From JBBDST01 sp040904765 (GTDB taxonomy: Bacteria > Actinomycetota > Nitriliruptoria > Nitriliruptorales > Nitriliruptoraceae), in contig JBBDST010000005.1 in assembly GCA_040904765.1 (NCBI GenBank), positions 1 to 10,733 of the forward strand: DNA of 10,733 nt, written 5' to 3'. The notes under the pieces were generated by a model, which saw nothing but the letters and a program-made list of their open reading frames with translations, made no database searches and was not told the origin of the DNA. Each line of letters starts with the position of its first letter. The stretch's first letter is position 1. Shown in pieces: positions 7,416-10,733 of the stretch. A program made the position numbers and the translations under genes.

Positions 7416-10219
7416 AGCTGCGAGCAGACGTCCTTTGGGGTATCTGCGGCCTGGATGTGCACCGTGTCTGTGATGCCATAACGGGCCACACATGTCGCAA
7501 GCCGTCGGGCAAGCATCGTCGCTGGCGTGTCTTTGCCGTGCGCCCGACCAAAACGATCCGTTGAGGGCAGATATTCGGCAACGAGACCGTGCTGGCGTAC
7601 CACACGAAACGCCGGGACACGCAACACGATCAGCACCGCCAGCTGTTGTTGGGCGGCCGTAGCAGCCAGCGCATCCACCAGCACATCAACGTCATCGGCT
7701 GGTCGTTGCTCGTCAAACACCACCATCACTCGGCGTGGCGCATGGGGGTTTGGCGTCAGCGGCAACGCCACCGCCATCGACAATCCAAGGGCGGCAGCAA
7801 CCCGTGAACGGTATTGCGCGGGGGTGAAAGCAACCAGCGGTTGGCGTACGCGTGCGCGCACACGACGCAGGCGTCGTGCCACAAGCCTGCGATAGGTGGC
7901 AGGCCGGGCAAGCAAACGGACCGTGTCGATTCCGCTACGAAGCTTTGGTGGCAGTAGTGCGCCAAGTCCTGTTGCTCTTGGCCCCAACGGGTCATCAAGG
8001 GCGTGGGCTCGGGCACGGGGTGTCGTGTCAAGTAGCGATGCGATGGCCTGCATCGCATCATGAGCACCGTTTGGCTGTTGGCGCAAACGCATCCGCAAAC
8101 GCATCCGTTCACGGCTGGCCTCACATGACAGCACCGTCACGGCCGCATCAATAGAGGTAACGGTCGCATCAGTCACGTCACGGCCAATGCCAACATGGGC
8201 CGCATAGCGTGCACGGGCCGCCTGATCGTCGGTTGCCGTGTCCGTGTTGGCCACCCAGCCGGTCGGCACGTTGGCGGCCAACAGTTCATGGAAACTGTTG
8301 TAGCCGCTGGCGGCAAACGCATAATCGAACGCTTTCAAATATTTTGCCAGCGGATACACCGACAGCGGATGCACGTGCGCAAACGTTCCGCCGGCATCTT
8401 TGGCGATGATTGAGCGGGTCACATACACGTCCGTGTTCGGTTCCTGGACTAAACGCGCAACCAGCGCACCGAGCACATCAGAGGTGTCGTTGATATTGCC
8501 GGCACCAAGATGCACCAGCACTGCGGTCACGTTCGGGGCAATCCCAAGTTCGGCGCGCGCCGCTGCTGGTTCAAGCATCGCGTCGTCCTCAACAAACCGG
8601 ACGTTTGAAACCCGGGTGGCTTCACGGCGCCGTGCAACGGTCGGGCCACGGTCATGATCATCGGCCGCATCACCAGGTTCAAGCACCAAATCAACCAACC
8701 CGCGTCGATCACGCAGAAACGGATTTTTGATGTTTGGTTTCCAAAGGGCCCGCCGTGACCAGACAAACCGGACATGCGGACTCAAAATCAGTGCATCAAG
8801 CAGACCCTGATACGGCCAGGTGCCATCAAACACCACCGCCGTAACGTCATAGCGGTCGATCAGTTCAAGCAGCCGCTCGCGTAACACCGGATGCCAGTCA
8901 CGTGCCGGCGCGCCCGTCACTTGCCGGCTTGGCAAATACTCCACAAAATAGCCGGCGTCATCAACCACCTGCACGCCTTGAGACAACGTCAAAAACACCG
9001 GTTCGATCGCTTCCGGTGCATGTTTGGCGTATGCCATCAGGCGCATCAGATGCCCAACTCCGGCCCCGTTTGACGAGACAAACAGCACGCGACGTTTGTT
9101 CTGTGCCGGTTTGTCAAGCTCCGGTTGTTTGGTTGCTGGCGTGAAGGTGCGTCCCATGAGCGTTTCAAGCCGGGCCGTATGCGCCGCATAACTAAACCGT
9201 TCGTTGACTGCTAAAACGCCCGCTTCAACTTGCGTGTTATAGGCGGCGGAACTTGCGGTCAACAGGCCAATCGTGTCTGCCACCCCGTCGACATCCGTGT
9301 ACACCGCAGCGTTACCAAACAGCGGCTCAAACGCACGATCAAGTACGGTCGGAAGGCCCGAAGCAAGCGCTTCTAAAATGGTGCGGCCAAAGGCTTCGAC
9401 CCAGGCGGGATGATGGAAATACACGTACAAGTCAAGTGAACCCAAAAACGCTTTTACCGGCACCGATGAAAACGGGTATGTGCGCCACAAACGGGGCACA
9501 TAGCCGTTTAAACGCACCAGCGCATCAATCCCGCCAAGTACTGCAACTTCCACGCTCGCATCGGTCGGATACACCCGAAACAGGTCTTTCTTCTGCGGCC
9601 ATTTCAGGATGTCATCACGGCTGTGACGGCCAATCACCGGCACGGCATGCCGACCCAATGTGCGCGGCACACGCCAACGCTCCGGGTCAATAATGTTCAC
9701 CCAATCCGTGTCGGCCAGTGCAACATCTGCTGCTGCGTTACGCATGTCGTCACGAACCAGCGGACTGATCGGCCACCACGTCGGTTCCGCGCCCAACCAG
9801 TCGGACAGATTCTGTTTGGCACGAGACACATCAAAACGGGTCGTGTTGGCATCACGCCGGCGCATACTCACCGGAACCGACAGTGCCTGATTGACAATCA
9901 TCGCCTGCGTTTCTGCCTGCACACGCGGCAGAAGCGACACGTCAAGCGCTTCAGCAACTTTGGGATGCCGCACGATCGCAACATCACAATGCACATGTGC
10001 TTCGCGATCAATCAACGATGCGATACCGTCATCGAGAAGCGCCTGAATAGCTGGCGCTAATGCGTTCGCAGTTTTTGCAAGTGGCGATTCAATCGCCACA
10101 AGTCCGGTAGAAAGCCCGGCGGCATGCTGGGCACGAGCCTCAGCAGCAACCGACTGGGCAGTACCACCAGGCAACCGCAAATCGGTTGCCATCACCACAT
10201 CGACATGCCGCATTGTCAT
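7412..10219 (-). CDS. Large multi-domain glycosyltransferase: GT4-like unit, MurG/GT28-like unit, degenerate third segment
   Basis: This protein of about 935 residues (numbered from ATG at 10219) has no clear signal peptide or membrane helix, so it is probably cytoplasmic. Unit 1 (about 1-360) is GT4-like. It opens with VDVVMATDLRLPGG and carries HPAWVEAFGRTILEALASG with the Glu-x7-Glu pair E275/E283. Unit 2 (about 375-700) is a MurG/GT28-like GT-B: RRVLFVSSNGAGVGHL with its GxGH loop, VEYLPS, VFDGTWP, then LVHLGAGN and FAASGYNSFHELLAANVP in the C-lobe. A basic segment (about 759-793) rich in Arg could sit on the membrane. The last ~100 residues (829-926) resemble the first half of unit 2 but lack the GxGH loop. 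The in-frame TTG at 10246 and ATG at 10213 are alternative starts; no start has a strong ribosome binding site. It is convergent to the preceding operon. Sugar substrates are unknown. Confidence 0.82.
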   Translation of the reverse strand: MTMRHVDVVMATDLRLPGGTAQSVAAEARAQHAAGLSTGLVAIESPLAKTANALAPAIQALLDDGIASLIDREAHVHCDVAIVRHPKVAEALDVSLLPRVQAETQAMIVNQALSVPVSMRRRDANTTRFDVSRAKQNLSDWLGAEPTWWPISPLVRDDMRNAAADVALADTDWVNIIDPERWRVPRTLGRHAVPVIGRHSRDDILKWPQKKDLFRVYPTDASVEVAVLGGIDALVRLNGYVPRLWRTYPFSSVPVKAFLGSLDLYVYFHHPAWVEAFGRTILEALASGLPTVLDRAFEPLFGNAAVYTDVDGVADTIGLLTASSAAYNTQVEAGVLAVNERFSYAAHTARLETLMGRTFTPATKQPELDKPAQNKRRVLFVSSNGAGVGHLMRLMAYAKHAPEAIEPVFLTLSQGVQVVDDAGYFVEYLPSRQVTGAPARDWHPVLRERLLELIDRYDVTAVVFDGTWPYQGLLDALILSPHVRFVWSRRALWKPNIKNPFLRDRRGLVDLVLEPGDAADDHDRGPTVARRREATRVSNVRFVEDDAMLEPAAARAELGIAPNVTAVLVHLGAGNINDTSDVLGALVARLVQEPNTDVYVTRSIIAKDAGGTFAHVHPLSVYPLAKYLKAFDYAFAASGYNSFHELLAANVPTGWVANTDTATDDQAARARYAAHVGIGRDVTDATVTSIDAAVTVLSCEASRERMRLRMRLRQQPNGAHDAMQAIASLLDTTPRARAHALDDPLGPRATGLGALLPPKLRSGIDTVRLLARPATYRRLVARRLRRVRARVRQPLVAFTPAQYRSRVAAALGLSMAVALPLTPNPHAPRRVMVVFDEQRPADDVDVLVDALAATAAQQQLAVLIVLRVPAFRVVRQHGLVAEYLPSTDRFGRAHGKDTPATMLARRLATCVARYGITDTVHIQAADTPKDVCSQL
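8082..8105 (-). repeat. 12-bp perfect tandem duplication within the large glycosyltransferase gene
   Basis: The plus-strand unit CGCAAACGCATC occurs twice back to back. On the coding strand it gives Met-Arg-Leu-Arg twice, in the basic stretch after unit 2. It is in frame and looks like a recent short duplication in an Arg-rich linker. Confidence 0.85.
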
Positions 10220-10324
10220 AGTTGACGAATACTTTCGCACAGGCAAACTGTCCCGACAGTCAAGATGCTAGCCAGCCGGTACCGCTTGTTTTCCGTCTTC
10301 CCACCATCAAATGAAAGTACTGCT
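10220..10324. promoter_or_regulatory. Divergent intergenic region before the glycosidase-like gene
   Basis: This region of about 105 bp lies between divergent starts and should hold promoters for both genes. It contains the inverted repeat at 10247-10260. A TTGACT hexamer is readable on the minus strand (10258-10263) and TTGACG on the plus strand (10222-10227), both close to the -35 consensus. I could not find a well-spaced -10 for either, so precise promoters are not called. Confidence 0.35.
10247..10260. promoter_or_regulatory. Perfect inverted repeat ACTGTCCCGACAGT, operator candidate
   Basis: Two 6-bp arms, ACTGTC and GACAGT, flank a 2-bp centre in the gap between the large glycosyltransferase and the phosphodiester-glycosidase-like gene. 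Symmetry and position between divergent starts fit a dimeric repressor site. The short spacer and the lack of a T-run argue against a terminator. The bound factor is unknown. Confidence 0.4.
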
Positions 10325-10733
10325 GTGCCGCTGCTCAAACGGTTCCTTGCTCTGGGGCTGTCCATCTTCACGTTGGTTGGCCTTGTTGGCATCCAAACGC
10401 CCGCAGAAGCATCAACGGTCACCGTCAACGTACGTGAACACGACACGGTACGGGTCATCGACGGGCTTACGCTCAGTCGCATCTCTGGCACAGTCGGTTC
10501 TGCCGCAACGGTGCGCGGCCAAGTGTTACGCGTGCCCGCGTCAAGTTTTATGATCGCACCTCGCGCTGCCCGTGACACCATGATCGGTCTTGAAACAAAT
10601 CAGGCGTTGGCGTTACGCGAGCGAGATAACGGTGCAGTTGTTGGCATCAACGGCGGCTACTGGCTTGCCCGTCCAACTGGCGTACCTAACGGCCTGTATG
10701 TCGAAGACGGCCAGATGAGCGCCGGCCACGCCG
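10325..10733 (+). CDS. Secreted phosphodiester glycosidase (NAGPA-like) family protein, partial
   Basis: 136 residues are visible before the window ends. The protein begins with a Sec signal peptide: Lys5/Arg6, a hydrophobic stretch LALGLSIFTLVGLVGI (8-23), and PAEAS with likely cleavage after A29. Residues about 70-136 match the start of the NAGPA domain (phosphodiester glycosidase family, PF09992). The recognisable parts are FMIAPR, then GAVVGINGGYW (103-113) and RPTGVPNGLYVEDGQMSAG (116-134). Family members cleave sugar phosphodiesters or related glycan bonds; bacterial ones are secreted and sometimes tied to wall glycans. GTG at 10325 is chosen because GAAAG (10313-10317) lies 7 bases upstream and the signal peptide starts right there. 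An in-frame ATG at 10265 would add 20 residues, but it has no ribosome binding site and would bury the signal. Its place beside the glycan genes suggests action on a surface glycan. Confidence 0.78.
   Translation, partial: MPLLKRFLALGLSIFTLVGLVGIQTPAEASTVTVNVREHDTVRVIDGLTLSRISGTVGSAATVRGQVLRVPASSFMIAPRAARDTMIGLETNQALALRERDNGAVVGINGGYWLARPTGVPNGLYVEDGQMSAGHA

Noticed and set aside
7404..7447. Possible terminator stem around the convergent stops (ACCCCA...TGGGGT, GCAGA...TCTGC)
   Set aside because: The stems are only 5-6 bp, with long loops and no U-run, and the two pairings compete. Too weak to call.
8082..8105. Two tandem 12-mers considered as a CRISPR or iteron start
   Set aside because: There are only two contiguous copies with no spacers, inside a coding region and in frame with an Arg-rich linker.
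9253..10060. Plus-strand open frames opposite the large glycosyltransferase
   Set aside because: They are low in hydrophobic core patterns, rich in Arg/His/Gln/Pro, and antisense to a gene with clear GT motifs.
10311..10553. 80-codon plus-strand frame starting at ATG 10311
   Set aside because: It is in a different frame from the signal peptide and NAGPA motif sequence that starts at GTG 10325, and it has no family features.

Overview
The window is a cell-envelope glycan locus from a moderately GC-rich bacterium, most likely an actinomycetote. The evidence is frequent GTG/TTG starts, S-layer-homology (SLH) repeats with the TRGQ form of the motif, and a bacterial UDP-glucuronate decarboxylase. 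Codon use looks even across the window. I see no mobile element, tRNA, rRNA or CRISPR array. I cannot assign a class from the sequence; Acidimicrobiia or Nitriliruptoria would fit the SLH style, but that is a guess.

Layout. Minus strand at the left edge: a membrane flippase-like gene cut by the window end (1-451), preceded in transcription by a polyprenyl-phosphate-type family 2 glycosyltransferase (441-1157). A 133-bp divergent gap follows. Five plus-strand genes are then packed like an operon: a UDP-glucuronate decarboxylase (1291-2238), a secreted SLH protein (2290-3525), a multi-spanning GT-C glycosyltransferase (3522-5018), a DNA-3-methyladenine glycosylase I (5015-5587), and a two-part cytoplasmic glycosyltransferase (5610-7415). 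Two junctions are 4-bp stop/start overlaps. A very large multi-domain glycosyltransferase runs the other way (7412-10219) and shares a TTAA palindrome with the preceding gene, so the two genes read their stop codons from the same four bases. After a divergent gap holding a perfect inverted repeat, a secreted phosphodiester-glycosidase-like gene starts (10325) and leaves the window.

How it fits together (inference). The decarboxylase supplies UDP-xylose. Cytoplasmic glycosyltransferases build a lipid-linked glycan, the flippase moves it outward, and the GT-C enzyme transfers lipid-linked sugars on the outer face. The SLH protein would bind a cell-wall polymer, and the secreted glycosidase-like protein could trim a surface glycan. 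The DNA-repair gene tag is out of place in this series but translationally coupled to it.

Most worth a second look: the 935-residue glycosyltransferase has two GT-B units plus a C-terminal segment that looks like a decayed partial copy of its second unit. The SLH protein has an Asp-Ala hexanucleotide repeat separating two segments that share a short motif. I did not find a convincing wholly new system; the locus is best read as an unusual combination of known families.
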